A DNA stretch of 64,000 nt from positions 1,550,001-1,614,000 of the forward strand of contig NZ_JAASRS010000001.1 in assembly GCF_011761475.1 (NCBI RefSeq). The letters are read 5' to 3'. The DNA comes from Saccharococcus thermophilus (lineage in GTDB: Bacteria; Bacillota; Bacilli; Bacillales; Anoxybacillaceae). Every line of letters starts with the position of its first letter. The stretch's first letter is position 1. Below, in pieces: positions 18,447 through 26,305 of this stretch. Position numbers and translations under genes: made by a program. Under the pieces are notes generated by a model. The model was not told the origin of the DNA. It made no database searches and saw only the letters and a program-made list of their open reading frames with translations.

Positions 18447-19007
18447 TTAACGCCCCTCATAATATTTCCACAACTCTTTATTGGAAGTAGTCACCGCGAC
18501 CGCTCCCGCTTCGAGCGCACGCTCGACGTCGTCCACGGTGCGAATCAGCCCGCCGGCATAAATCGGCTTTCCCGTACGTTCCTTCACTTCGCCGATCATA
18601 TGGGGCATTGCTCCTGGAATTACTTCAATGCAGTCGGGCTGCGTTTTTTCAATCAACTGGTAGCTTTTTTCAAGCGCGTGCGAATCAAACAAAAAAACGC
18701 GCTGAATCGCCAGCACCTTTTTTTGCTTTGCCTTCATAATGACATTTCCTTTGGTGGAAATCAGCGCGTACGGACGAAACTCCTGGCATAAATATTCGGC
18801 CGCATGCTCGTCATGGCTTAATCCTTGAATCAAATCGGCGTGAACGATCAGTTTTTTTTCGTGCTGACGGGCGTAATGAAATACGCTTTTTAATTGGGAA
18901 ATATGTACCTCCAATAACACTCCGTACCTATAGGAGCTGGCTAAAAACTTTTCAAAATCTTTCATCGTTTTTATGGCAGGAATAATTTTTTGGCAATGAA
19001 CCTCCAT
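18447..19007 (-). CDS. glpP: GlpP, glycerol-3-phosphate-responsive antiterminator
   Basis: A 186-residue RNA-binding regulator that, when bound to glycerol-3-phosphate, prevents termination in glp leaders. It has a TIM-barrel-like phosphate-binding fold with HADLIQGLSHDEHAAEYL, PYALISTKGNVI, CIEVIPGAMPHMI and IYAGGLIRTVDDVERALEAGAVAVTTS-type segments (IYAGGLIRT, GAVAVTTS). The start is ATG 19007 with AAGGTGAG about 6 nt upstream; the open frame above it overlaps a different small ORF. Length fits B. subtilis GlpP (about 190). It is transcribed toward glpD, which it regulates. Confidence 0.92.
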   Translation of the reverse strand: MEVHCQKIIPAIKTMKDFEKFLASSYRYGVLLEVHISQLKSVFHYARQHEKKLIVHADLIQGLSHDEHAAEYLCQEFRPYALISTKGNVIMKAKQKKVLAIQRVFLFDSHALEKSYQLIEKTQPDCIEVIPGAMPHMIGEVKERTGKPIYAGGLIRTVDDVERALEAGAVAVTTSNKELWKYYEGR

Positions 19008-19021
19008 ATTGCTACTCACCT

Positions 19022-19180
19022 TTATCGGTTTTTTCCTGTCTCGATTTCTTCCAAACAAGATAATGACATCATTGTCCGCGGCTTGCAAGTAGCGATTTTC
19101 ACTCCGCGTTTGCGAAATTTTTCGACCACATGCTGAATATTTTTTTTCTGCATGATCGTTCCTTCGTGAAGATGTTCCAT
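19022..19180 (-). CDS. Small protein, 52 aa, between the sensor kinase and glpP
   Basis: An ORF too short for many callers: ATG 19180, with AAAGGTGAG about 5 nt upstream, to TAA at 19022. It sits 16 nt after the kinase gene and 14 nt before the glpP start, so all share a tight unit. The product is basic and hydrophilic, with VVEKFRKRGVKIATCKPRT and then MMSLSCLEEIETGKNR; two Cys residues (32 and 42) are present. There is no signal or membrane segment. I do not recognise the family. A close-packed position with its own ribosome site makes it likely to be translated. Confidence 0.55.
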   Translation of the reverse strand: MEHLHEGTIMQKKNIQHVVEKFRKRGVKIATCKPRTMMSLSCLEEIETGKNR

Positions 19181-19196
19181 CGCTTCTCACCTTTCT

Positions 19197-20594
19197 CTAC
19201 TTTGCTTTCGGAATCGCCAACTCGACCGTTGTCCCACGGCCAACTTCGCTATCTATCGTAATCTGTCCATCGTATTTGTCGATGATTTCCTTCGCGATGG
19301 CCAGGCCAAGGCCAACGCCGCCCTTTTCACGGCTTCGCGCTTTATCGACACGATAAAAGCGCAAAAATACTTTTTCCAATTCCTCTTTTGGAATTCCGAT
19401 GCCATAGTCTGTTACAGCAATCCTCACAAACCGTTCTTCTTCCTTTATCAAAATCGTCACCTGTTTGGCCTGTTGGGAATATTTTACCGCATTATCGAGC
19501 AAAATTAACAGCAATTGTTCAAAATGGTACTTTGTCATGCGAATTCGCGCCGTTTGTGTTGATGAATTGTCGATAGTAAACTGAAAATCTGGATGCAAAA
19601 CACGGAAGTTTTTCACTACTTGTTCAACCGCTTGTTGCGGATCAATCGGCACAATATTGTTTGGAACGGTAATCGTCTCTGCACGCGATAAATCTAAAAG
19701 CTCCAGCACCAGTTTTTTTAAGCGCCCCACTTCCTGTATGGCCGCCTGCAGGGATTCTTCCAAAATATCGGGATTATGTTTTCCCCACCGCCGCAATAAT
19801 GAAAGATGGCCTTCTAAAATGGCAATCGGTGTTCGCAGCTCATGAGAAGCATCTTCGACAAATTGTTTTTGCTGGTCAAACGAGCGTTCAATTTCATCCA
19901 TCATTTGATTAAACATCATCATTAATTCCGACATTTCATCACGTGAAGCTGGAACATCGATGCGCTTTTGGATGCCCTTGTTTTTAATATCCATCATCGT
20001 TTTCGTCAACGTTTTCAGACGTCCGACAAAATTTTGCGCGACCAGCTTGCCGATAAGAGCGCTCGCAACCATGGCCATGGCGCCGATGACCGTCATAACG
20101 AAAAAGAACATATTGGTCAGGTGCTGAAATTTTACAAGACGGCGCGCAATTTCGATCGTTCCGTGTACTGCCCCGACGTGCAAAGGTTCGCGCAGCATAA
20201 TAAAACGTTCGTTGTTGATAAAATGATAGTCCATTTGCGGCTTTTTTGGAACAGCGCTTGGCGACAATGAAACAGAAGCGCCGTTGGAAACCGAGACAAC
20301 GACGTTTCCTTTGCGGTCGAGCACGCGAATCAATTGATATTTTTCATTTAATTCTTCCAACAGCGGCTTGCTTTGGCGAACGTCCTTCCATGATATATTA
20401 CGGTTTTCAGCGTAATAAGTTTCAATTTCTTCAACCGTCTGTTTCATTGCTTTTTCTTCTTCGTTCAGCAGCCATTGTTTCACAATATGATATTGCAAAA
20501 AAGTGAAAACAAAATACGTAATAAAAATCGCCACCGCGGAAAGAAAAGTAAGCTTCCATTTTAATGAGACGTTTTCAAGCCGAAAAAGTTTCAT
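19197..20594 (-). CDS. Two-component sensor histidine kinase (ArlS/YkoH-like)
   Basis: A 465-residue membrane kinase. TM1 spans about residues 14-36, an external sensor region 37-158, and TM2 160-182. Then come a HAMP domain (about 183-236), the HisKA box with His251 in [13 protein letters not shown], and the catalytic domain with [13 protein letters not shown] (N box), [12 protein letters not shown] and [13 protein letters not shown] (G boxes). It partners the regulator at 20591, whose stop overlaps its ATG by 4 bp. The resemblance is to B. subtilis YkoH and staphylococcal ArlS. The signal is unknown. Confidence 0.9.
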   Translation of the reverse strand: MKLFRLENVSLKWKLTFLSAVAIFITYFVFTFLQYHIVKQWLLNEEEKAMKQTVEEIETYYAENRNISWKDVRQSKPLLEELNEKYQLIRVLDRKGNVVVSVSNGASVSLSPSAVPKKPQMDYHFINNERFIMLREPLHVGAVHGTIEIARRLVKFQHLTNMFFFVMTVIGAMAMVASALIGKLVAQNFVGRLKTLTKTMMDIKNKGIQKRIDVPASRDEMSELMMMFNQMMDEIERSFDQQKQFVEDASHELRTPIAILEGHLSLLRRWGKHNPDILEESLQAAIQEVGRLKKLVLELLDLSRAETITVPNNIVPIDPQQAVEQVVKNFRVLHPDFQFTIDNSSTQTARIRMTKYHFEQLLLILLDNAVKYSQQAKQVTILIKEEERFVRIAVTDYGIGIPKEELEKVFLRFYRVDKARSREKGGVGLGLAIAKEIIDKYDGQITIDSEVGRGTTVELAIPKAK

Positions 20595-21265
20595 GACCGC
20601 ATCACATATCCAGCGCCCCGCACCGTTTGGATATACCGCTCTTTATCGCTTTCATCGAGCTTATGCCGCAAATAACGGACATATACATCAACCACATTCG
20701 TTTCGACTTCCGTGTCAAATCCCCATACCCTATTAAGCAGTGTGTCGCGGGTGAGCACAATATTTATATTTTGCAAAAACGTTACTAATAAATCGTATTC
20801 GCGTTTCGTTAATTCAATGATGCGATCCCCCTTTTTCACCGTGCGTGCGTTCAAATCGACGGTTAAATCTTTAAACGTCAACACATGTTCTTCCGAGGTA
20901 GGGTGAACACGGCGAAACAGAGCGCGAATGCGGGCGAGTAGCTCCTCGATCGCAAACGGCTTCACAATATAGTCATCAGCACCGTTGTCCAATCCCATGA
21001 CACGATCAAAGACGCTGTCTCTTGCCGTAATCATAATAATTGGAGTCTGTTTGGCCGCACGGATGCGCCGACACACTTCCATGCCATTTAAACTTGGAAG
21101 CATGACGTCCAATAAAATTAAATCCCACTCTTCGGAAAGAGCGAGCTCCAATCCCTCTCTGCCGTCGTGGCTTACGTGCACTTCATATCCTTCATGAGAT
21201 AAATCAAGCTCAATAAATCGCGCCAAATTGGCTTCGTCTTCAATAATTAAAATGCGGTTATTCAT
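20591..21265 (-). CDS. Two-component response regulator, OmpR family (ArlR/YkoG-like)
   Basis: A 224-residue regulator. The receiver domain has Asp10/Glu11, the phospho-acceptor Asp53 in LLDVMLP and Lys102 in [10 protein letters not shown]. The winged-helix output domain covers about residues 125-224, ending in the typical TVRGAGYVM. It is translationally coupled to the kinase gene (ATGA). It is a close paralogue of the frameshifted regulator at 1-657; the receiver domains are alike along their length. The DNA target is not evident from the sequence. Confidence 0.92.
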   Translation of the reverse strand: MNNRILIIEDEANLARFIELDLSHEGYEVHVSHDGREGLELALSEEWDLILLDVMLPSLNGMEVCRRIRAAKQTPIIMITARDSVFDRVMGLDNGADDYIVKPFAIEELLARIRALFRRVHPTSEEHVLTFKDLTVDLNARTVKKGDRIIELTKREYDLLVTFLQNINIVLTRDTLLNRVWGFDTEVETNVVDVYVRYLRHKLDESDKERYIQTVRGAGYVMRS

Positions 21266-21371
21266 CTTTTCCCCTCACTTTATCCTATGGTTGCATATAC
21301 TTATATTTATATCATATCAAAAGAAAAGCCAACCGCCGGATGCGATCAGCAATAAAAACAACTTGTTCACT

Positions 21372-21494
21372 TTACGAATGACGATCGACTAGAAAATCAA
21401 TAACCGCCTGCACGATTTCGACTGCCTGGTAAGAAAGAAGCGATACAGCTGTTCCCGAGAAAAAAAGGGTGACGAACCAATGAAAAATATGCAT
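21372..21494 (-). CDS. Candidate small membrane protein, 40 aa
   Basis: ATG 21494 follows AAGGGG by about 8 nt, ending at TAA 21372. The product starts MHIFHWFVTLFFSGTAVSLL, a single hydrophobic span of about 18 residues, and ends in a short acidic-basic tail (VIDFLVDRHS). Of the region 21266-21699, which otherwise has no gene, this is the only part with a ribosome site and a protein-like sequence. The family is unknown. Confidence 0.4.
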   Translation of the reverse strand: MHIFHWFVTLFFSGTAVSLLSYQAVEIVQAVIDFLVDRHS

Positions 21495-21699
21495 TGCATC
21501 TGCCCCTTAGTTCGCTGGCGTGCTTTTATGTTAAGCGCCAGCTAAACAGTTTGTGCACATGGTTCTCTATGGTGATGTAATTATATTCCATTGATGTTAA
21601 AAACACATTAAAAATTCTTAAAAAATAGCAGTGACTTTTTTCCATTTCGGTACATACACTTAAAACTAAGAAATGACTCGAAAGGAGAGCTGCAAGAAA

Positions 21700-22167
21700 A
21701 TGGGCGAACATTTTCAGCCGCCGATGAAACATGGAGAAAATAAGGAGCCGTTTGGGCAGTTGTGGAAAATGTTCGATCAATTTTTAGATGAACGGCCACT
21801 AAAAAAAATGATAGAAACACTGGATGAATACTTTCAACAAACGTTTTCCCACGCCTATATCCCGATCGATGTTCACGAAACAAAAGAGGAATATACGATT
21901 ATCGCTCATCTCCCAAACGTAAAGCGAAACCAAATCGAGCTGCAATTTATGGACGATTATTTGCAGCTGATCATCCATCATCATGAAACAATCGAATCAA
22001 TGGATGAACAGGGACATGTATACCAAAAGCGGAAAATGCAAAAGCATATTTCCCGCACGATTCCACTGCCTTACCCAGTGAGCGAAAAAGATGTAAAAGC
22101 GTCTTTCCAAAATGGGAAGCTCGTCATTCGCCTGCCACAAAAACGGAAATACATCGAGATTGAATGA
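21700..22167 (+). CDS. Hsp20-family protein (second copy, divergent)
   Basis: A 155-residue protein with a C-terminal alpha-crystallin domain (about residues 50-150): IPIDVHETKEEYTIIAHLP, RTIPLPYPV and FQNGKLVIRLPQK. It has a longer N-terminal arm than the Hsp20 at 7135 and is only distantly similar to it. It is closer to the Bacillus YocM/CotP-like group, so a stress or spore role is possible. ATG 21700 follows AAAGGAGAG; the frame opens at 21673 with no site before it. A strong terminator follows. Confidence 0.85.
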   Translation: MGEHFQPPMKHGENKEPFGQLWKMFDQFLDERPLKKMIETLDEYFQQTFSHAYIPIDVHETKEEYTIIAHLPNVKRNQIELQFMDDYLQLIIHHHETIESMDEQGHVYQKRKMQKHISRTIPLPYPVSEKDVKASFQNGKLVIRLPQKRKYIEIE

Positions 22168-22171
22168 AAGA

Positions 22172-22207
22172 AAGGGCTTGCCCGAAACAAATGGGCATCC
22201 CTTTTTT
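22172..22207 (+). terminator. Intrinsic terminator after the second Hsp20 gene
   Basis: Stem AAGGG-GCCC / GGGC-CCCTT with a two-base internal asymmetry, followed by TTTTTT. It also lies just beyond the end of the convergent small ORF 22214-22354. Confidence 0.82.
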
Positions 22208-22213
22208 CTATGC

Positions 22214-22354
22214 CTAATTTTTATGCGACTTGCTTCCGTATTTATTGTTGATTTCTGGTGTTGAATCCTTCTGGATATCCCATTCCTTTGCCATTTCTTC
22301 CCGGTTGTTTGGATATTTATTTTTCCGTTCGCGGTTGTCATTCCGGTTCGTCAC
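22214..22354 (-). CDS. Small hydrophilic protein, 46 aa
   Basis: GTG 22354 is preceded by AGGAGGTGAT, a full-consensus ribosome site 4-5 nt away, and the frame ends at TAG 22214. The product is polar and Asn/Lys/Glu-rich (RERKNKYPNNREEMAKEW, then PEINNKYGSKSHKN). The composition resembles small spore proteins of Bacillaceae, but I do not recognise the family. The strong site makes it a likely real gene that is easily missed. Confidence 0.6.
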   Translation of the reverse strand: MTNRNDNRERKNKYPNNREEMAKEWDIQKDSTPEINNKYGSKSHKN

Positions 22355-22468
22355 CGTAATCACCTCCTAAACGAATGATTCTTTGTTAGCTTATGCCGTT
22401 TACCGCTTCTTATGCTATACATACTTTTGTTTCGCTTAACCCACTCTACTTATAGGAGGTGCCGAATC

Positions 22469-22654
22469 ATGAAAAAACTGCCCGATTTTAAGCGATTAAC
22501 AAACAGACTTATTAATGAGCCGTCTAGCGAACCGATGTTAGTAGTGAAAACAAATTTGGATCCGAAACAAGTGACAGAAGAAAACCCTTATGCGCAAGGG
22601 AAGAAAAACGTCAGCAAAACGTTCGAAGCGTTTTTTAAAGGGGAGGAAACGTAA
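22469..22654 (+). CDS. YbxH-like small protein, 61 aa
   Basis: ATG 22469 follows TAGGAGGT by 8 nt; the product is MKKLPDFKRLTNRLINEP... ending FEAFFKGEET, soluble and without membrane segments. Its stop overlaps the start of the next gene as TAATG, so the two are translationally coupled. In B. subtilis csgA has the small gene ybxH as neighbour. The pairing with a CsgA-like protein here suggests YbxH, but the sequence match is from memory and not verified. Expression in the forespore would follow if the pair matches csgA. Confidence 0.55.
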   Translation: MKKLPDFKRLTNRLINEPSSEPMLVVKTNLDPKQVTEENPYAQGKKNVSKTFEAFFKGEET

Positions 22655-22908
22655 TGGAAAAGACGCTTGCCTATTTGCGGGAAATTTTATCCAACTATCT
22701 GGAATACCACGATGATACCCCTCGTCGCATTTATAAAAAGCTGATGAGCAAACCGTATAAAAGCGAAGAGGAATTTGTTCGTGCCCTGTCACAAGAAGAA
22801 ACCAGGTTTTTAGACCGCATTTTGCCCCATGAAATCCGCTACGCGATGGATGAGCGCGATTTTGAGCGGGTATATCAGCTAAATGAAGTGTATGAACTGT
22901 TAATTTAA
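22654..22908 (+). CDS. csgA: CsgA-like sigma-G-dependent sporulation protein, 84 aa
   Basis: An 84-residue, charged, helical protein starting MEKTLAYLREILSNYLEY and ending YQLNEVYELLI. The N- and C-terminal patterns (TLxYLRExLSNxLE and LNEVYELL) match my memory of B. subtilis CsgA, a sigma-G-controlled spore protein of about the same length. The exact function of CsgA is not known. It is coupled to the YbxH-like gene before it and followed by a terminator. The assignment needs a database comparison. Confidence 0.6.
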   Translation: MEKTLAYLREILSNYLEYHDDTPRRIYKKLMSKPYKSEEEFVRALSQEETRFLDRILPHEIRYAMDERDFERVYQLNEVYELLI

Positions 22909-22913
22909 AAAAC

Positions 22914-22941
22914 AAACTCCTCCGGACAGATGCGGAGGAGT
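22914..22941. terminator. Bidirectional terminator between csgA-like gene and yppG
   Basis: Perfect stem AACTCCTCCG / CGGAGGAGTT. On the plus strand it is followed by GACTATTTTTT; on the minus strand by TGTTTTTT. Confidence 0.82.
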
Positions 22942-22944
22942 TGA

Positions 22945-23298
22945 CTATTTTTTAAACGTGCTAATTAATCCTTTCAGCATTCCGTTTACTTGGTTGACGG
23001 TGTTAATCATCTGCCCCATCGTGCTCATCATTTTATTGATATCGTACGTGCCGTCTGAATTTTTAAACTGTGCCATTAATGATTGCATACCAGGCGCCGG
23101 CGCTGTCAACAACGGGCCAGGTTTTGGGTATGGCGTTGGATACGAAGCCGCAGCGGAATGTCCTTGGTGTGCACCGGGCCAATGGGTTGGCAGCGGCGGA
23201 GCATAAGAATATGGCTGATATGGATGCCATACATGGTGATACGGCATTTGTGCAGAAAATGGCGTGGAAAACGGACGCGGACGCGGATACCGATACAT
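22945..23298 (-). CDS. yppG: YppG-like protein, Pro/Tyr-rich
   Basis: A 117-residue protein. Residues 1-70 are rich in Pro, Tyr and His (PYHHVWHPYQPYSYAPP), like spore coat proteins. Residues 72-117 form the conserved YppG tail, LMAQFKNSDGTYDINKMM and QVNGMLKGLISTF. ATG 23298 follows GGAGGGGGAG. The yppE-yppF-yppG neighbourhood is the same as in B. subtilis, which supports the name. A coat or spore-surface role is inferred from composition only. Confidence 0.8.
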   Translation of the reverse strand: MYRYPRPRPFSTPFSAQMPYHHVWHPYQPYSYAPPLPTHWPGAHQGHSAAASYPTPYPKPGPLLTAPAPGMQSLMAQFKNSDGTYDINKMMSTMGQMINTVNQVNGMLKGLISTFKK

Positions 23299-23467
23299 AG
23301 TAATAGTACTCCCCCTCCATCCTCTAGGCTGCCATTAGTATATGTATAAAAGCGGAGAAACGTGAGAAAGGACATGTCAGCAATTGTCGGAAGTTTTAAT
23401 TTTCCGAATTTATAGTTCTTCTATACTTTCATGGTACTATTAATAAAAAGGGGAAGGGGGAAGAAGG

Positions 23468-23668
23468 ATGAACATGGCGGAATTAAAAAACAAATTTATC
23501 GCTGTAAAAAACTACGAACCAGTCGATGTCAATGAATTGCTCGATTTCGCCCGGCAAATGTATTTGCGCGGGGAAATCACGATTGCCGAATATCGCGACC
23601 TTTCCCGCGATCTCGAACTTGCCGGTGCCTATAAGCCGGACAATAAAAACGAATACATTGGTTTATAA
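23468..23668 (+). CDS. yppF: YppF family protein, 66 aa
   Basis: A 66-residue soluble protein with ELLDFARQMYLRGEITIAEY and RDLSRDLELAGA, the pattern of the YppF family, which is restricted to Bacillaceae and has no known function. It starts at ATG 23468 after GGGGGAAGAAGG; a second ATG two codons later is equally possible. It lies divergent from yppG, as in B. subtilis order. A terminator with a long T run follows. Confidence 0.82.
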   Translation: MNMAELKNKFIAVKNYEPVDVNELLDFARQMYLRGEITIAEYRDLSRDLELAGAYKPDNKNEYIGL

Positions 23669-23672
23669 CGAC

Positions 23673-23702
23673 AAAAGGGGGATTTTTCCCTTCTTTTTTT
23701 TT
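23673..23702 (+). terminator. Intrinsic terminator of yppF
   Basis: Short stem AAGGG / CCCTT with loop GGATTTTT, followed by CTTTTTTTTT. Confidence 0.72.
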
Positions 23703-23752
23703 GTATATTTCACCGTTGCCTCCCCCAAAGTAATACCAAGGGGGTGTTAGTC

Positions 23753-23923
23753 ATGGGTAGAGGCGTCCATTTCCAACATAAGCTAAAAGGGCGTGATCAT
23801 GAGAAGCCAAAGCACGGCAACAACGTCCCTCCGAAACATACGGAGCGGGTGGAATACGAAATTGGCACCGTGGCCACGGAAAACAGCGGTCCTGTTTCCG
23901 TTAAAGTGGAGAAAGATTTATAA
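23753..23923 (+). CDS. Small hydrophilic protein, 56 aa, abutting an IS at its stop codon
   Basis: ATG 23753 follows AAGGGGGTG by about 7 nt; the stop TAA is 23921-23923. The N-terminal half is basic and His-rich (GRGVHFQHKLKGRDHEKPK) and the C-terminal half is a strand-like VEYEIGTVATENSGPVSVKVEK. I do not recognise the family. The stop codon is part of the 7-bp target duplication of the IS that follows, so the insertion left the reading frame whole but moved its terminator 1.37 kb away (now 25299-25333). Confidence 0.6.
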   Translation: MGRGVHFQHKLKGRDHEKPKHGNNVPPKHTERVEYEIGTVATENSGPVSVKVEKDL

Positions 23924-23927
23924 ATAA
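23921..23927. repeat. 7-bp target site duplication of the DDE-type IS (left)
   Basis: TAAATAA at 23921-23927 is repeated exactly at 25291-25297, directly outside the IS ends. The left copy contains the TAA stop of the 56-aa ORF. Confidence 0.78.
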
Positions 23928-25290
23928 CTGTAGTTGAGCAATTTTCATTACAATAATTACCATGTAAAAAGAGACAAACGGAGTACCCCTTATGCCACAT
24001 GAAGCTGTTTTTTAACGACATCAATGGGAATATCTTGTTTGGCTGCATCGTAAATAAACTCCACGAGGCTATGTCCTTTCTTCTTTCGAAGGAAGTCAAG
24101 CCCGGTAGAGAAATCGCTGTTGGATTCGACCATACTGTACACATAAGCGAGTTGCACCAAGATCCAATACCGTTTCACCGCCCGACGTTGACGAACGCGG
24201 TACCCATCGAGCTTCAGCTGGTCTTTCGCTTGTCGAAAAAAGCATTCGATCGACCAACGCTGGGCATAGTAGCGCAAGATCTCTTCATCGCTTAGCTCCC
24301 GGTCGGTGCTCAAGACGCAGTGAAGATGTTCAGGTGTCATCGGCTGATCGGCTTTCCAAGCCAACAACACAACGGCATCATCGAGACCTTTCAGCGCTCC
24401 CTCGTAGCGATACACGCGATAACGCTCTTCTCCCACCGTGACGAGATGGGTGTCTTCCGGTTCGATGTAGCGTGCAAACTGCTTGGCTTGGATCGCAATG
24501 CCTTTTGGATAGAGAACCCGATTCGTCTTGAGCATCGCAATGACGTGGAATCCTTTTTTCAGGCAGGCTTCCACGAGTGTTTTCGATGGGTACCAAGAAT
24601 CCATCAGCACATAAACAGAACCGTGCACATCCAAAGAAGAAAGCATCTCGATGGCCCATTGACCCTTGCTTTTCCCATCCGCCTTGTCGTAGAGGCGAAA
24701 CGCAAAGGGAAAGGCTTGCGTCATCGTATGAACCATGAGCCAGACGAGAGAGTGTCCCCAAATCGACTTTTTGTCCGCGTGAGAATAATGCCAATTACAC
24801 CCTTCAATAGCGTGTTTCGCCTGTGACGAAGGCTTCGTTTTTCGGCAGATCGTATCATCGATCGAAACAAAAATGGGGTGATTCTCTCGCTTGGCCGTTC
24901 GTTCCACATGACGAAGCATCCACTGCTGGAGTTTGCGAAGCAAGATTTCTTCATCCCAAGGGCTTTTCGTGAAAAAATGGCTCAGTGTCGTTCGATGGTT
25001 GGGATGAAAGCTCTCGTGATGCAGATCGGTCAAGGTTCCCGCAAATCCTTTCGTTGTCAGCGCATCGATAATATGAATGAGATGCTTCATGACCGGCTTA
25101 GAGAAATAAAGGGCCAGCCCCAACATTGCGAAAAACTTGTCGATTCCTTGGTGATGTGGTAGTCTATTCATGAGACATGAACCTCCTTGAGAATGGTTTG
25201 GTGACACATCTATTCTAATCAAGGAATCGGGTTCATGTCTCCTTTTTTGTATGGATGTAAATTTATGTTAGTGAATTTGCTCATCTACAG
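23928..25290 (-). mobile_element. DDE-transposase insertion sequence (IS4/IS701-like), 1363 bp
   Basis: The ends are CTGTAGTTGAGCAATTTTC at the left and, read inward, CTGTAGATGAGCAAATTCAC at the right, an inverted repeat of about 19 bp with few mismatches. The flanking repeats are TAAATAA. One transposase gene fills the element. The family is not certain: the protein looks like the DDE group that includes IS4 and IS701, and the 7-bp duplication does not settle it. Confidence 0.85.
23990..25171 (-). CDS. DDE transposase (IS4/IS701-like)
   Basis: A 393-residue transposase, full length. Acidic catalytic candidates are in IFVSIDDTICRK (first Asp), VYVLMDSWYPSK (second Asp) and QRWSIECFFRQAKDQLKLDGY (Glu; an IS4-like Y-(2)-R-(3)-E-(6)-K arrangement is only loosely kept). 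ATG 25171 (MNRLPHHQGIDKFF) is preceded by AAGGAGGT about 9 nt away; the open frame to 25222 has no site. No stops or frameshifts, so the element may be active. Confidence 0.87.
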   Translation of the reverse strand: MNRLPHHQGIDKFFAMLGLALYFSKPVMKHLIHIIDALTTKGFAGTLTDLHHESFHPNHRTTLSHFFTKSPWDEEILLRKLQQWMLRHVERTAKRENHPIFVSIDDTICRKTKPSSQAKHAIEGCNWHYSHADKKSIWGHSLVWLMVHTMTQAFPFAFRLYDKADGKSKGQWAIEMLSSLDVHGSVYVLMDSWYPSKTLVEACLKKGFHVIAMLKTNRVLYPKGIAIQAKQFARYIEPEDTHLVTVGEERYRVYRYEGALKGLDDAVVLLAWKADQPMTPEHLHCVLSTDRELSDEEILRYYAQRWSIECFFRQAKDQLKLDGYRVRQRRAVKRYWILVQLAYVYSMVESNSDFSTGLDFLRKKKGHSLVEFIYDAAKQDIPIDVVKKQLHVA

Positions 25291-25298
25291 TAAATAAT

Positions 25299-25333
25299 AA
25301 AAGCTGTCTTCTCACGTGCAGGAGACAGCTTTT
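25299..25333. terminator. Bidirectional terminator of yppE, formerly also of the 56-aa ORF
   Basis: Stem AAAAGCTGTCT / AGACAGCTTTT, with T runs on both strands. It serves yppE on the minus strand. Before the IS insertion it lay directly after the 56-aa ORF on the plus strand. Confidence 0.82.
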
Positions 25334-25339
25334 CACCAA

Positions 25340-25714
25340 TTATCGTTCATTGCACTGTGCTTCTTCCAAACGCTCTAATACAAGCGACAACGTATACTCA
25401 ATCGACCGGCAAAATTGCTTCATGCGCCGCTCGGAAACAGATGGATAAAATGCTTCCACACTTATTTTTTCGATATTTTCTCCCGCCGTTTCGATTTGAA
25501 TCTCGTGAATATGTTTCGGCCGCTCTTTTTTTACCCATAAGATCGCCATCTCTCTCCATTGATCGACTACTTGTTTTACTTGATCGGCAAACGGCTTTAC
25601 TTCCGCAAAAAAGTCAGGTTCCTGTTTTTGCGCATGGGCTTGCTGGGAAATCGCCAATAATTTTTGATTATAGTCCAATAACTTCTCCGTCAGCGTTTTT
25701 AATTGTTTGTCCAT
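25340..25714 (-). CDS. yppE: YppE family protein (DUF1798)
   Basis: A 124-residue helical protein (MDKQLKTLTEKLLDYNQ... SIEYTLSLVLERLEEAQ), the length and position of B. subtilis YppE, whose family forms a four-helix bundle of unknown function. ATG 25714 follows GGGGG by 8 nt; the frame is open to 25930 but that part overlaps the next gene's end and has no site. Downstream is the shared terminator. Confidence 0.85.
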   Translation of the reverse strand: MDKQLKTLTEKLLDYNQKLLAISQQAHAQKQEPDFFAEVKPFADQVKQVVDQWREMAILWVKKERPKHIHEIQIETAGENIEKISVEAFYPSVSERRMKQFCRSIEYTLSLVLERLEEAQCNER

Positions 25715-25778
25715 CACCATTTCCCCCAAGCATACAATTTCATTATACACCATATCATTTTTGCGGACGGGAAACAAA

Positions 25779-26027
25779 TCACACAAAATATAATTTTGAT
25801 GGGAACGGAAGTTCTGTTTCATGCTCCGCATCGGCACGATGCAGCCGGCGTTCGACATTTGCCAACTGTTCCTGCAATTGGTCAAGCTGCATTTGGTTTT
25901 GCTCATAACGTTCTTCAATGACTTCGGCAATCACTTTTCCCATTTTCTCATCTACTTGCTCGATCAATTGAAAAATTTCGAGCAGCTGTTTTTCCACTTC
26001 CTCTTTTTTGACGAACCGCTTGCTCAT
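25779..26027 (-). CDS. yppD: YppD-like coiled-coil protein, 82 aa
   Basis: An 82-residue, highly charged helical protein. Residues 5-70 read as a continuous coiled coil (EEVEKQLLEIFQLIEQVDEK, then QMQLDQLQEQLANVERRL). ATG 26027 follows GGGGGGAG and AAGGA. The name rests on synteny: yppD lies between recU and yppE in B. subtilis and has the same size. The yppC gene normally between recU and yppD is absent here. Function unknown. Confidence 0.6.
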   Translation of the reverse strand: MSKRFVKKEEVEKQLLEIFQLIEQVDEKMGKVIAEVIEERYEQNQMQLDQLQEQLANVERRLHRADAEHETELPFPSKLYFV

Positions 26028-26272
26028 TCCTTGTTCTCCCCCCATTCTTCATTCATGATGATAATCAATTCGCGATGAAAACATGACTCCCTGCCTATAT
26101 GACAAAACTAGAATTATTTCGGCAAAGAAAGCGGCAGTCATCATTACTTCGAACAAATTCGACATATCTATTTCTGATGTACGGTCAAGAAAAAAGGAAA
26201 TGTGCGTAATCATTTATGTAGAAGGATCGTCCAAACCGTTTTCTCATACACCCTTTTCTCATCTTCCTGTGG

Positions 26273-26278
26273 TATAAT
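26273..26278 (+). promoter_or_regulatory. recU-ponA promoter, extended -10
   Basis: TGGTATAAT gives a perfect TATAAT with the TGn extension, 27 nt before the recU start codon at 26306. The matching -35 region is poor, as is common with extended -10 promoters. Confidence 0.55.
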
Positions 26279-26305
26279 AAAAAACATTCGAAGGAGATGA
26301 GGGTG

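Noticed and set aside
19008-19190. A longer GlpP with 61 extra N-terminal residues
   Set aside because: The extra part is out of frame with the well-supported 52-aa ORF, lacks a ribosome site and exceeds the family length.
23096-23300. Several overlapping frames on the plus strand opposite yppG
   Set aside because: They come from the Pro/Tyr/His-rich low-complexity part of yppG and have no ribosome sites.
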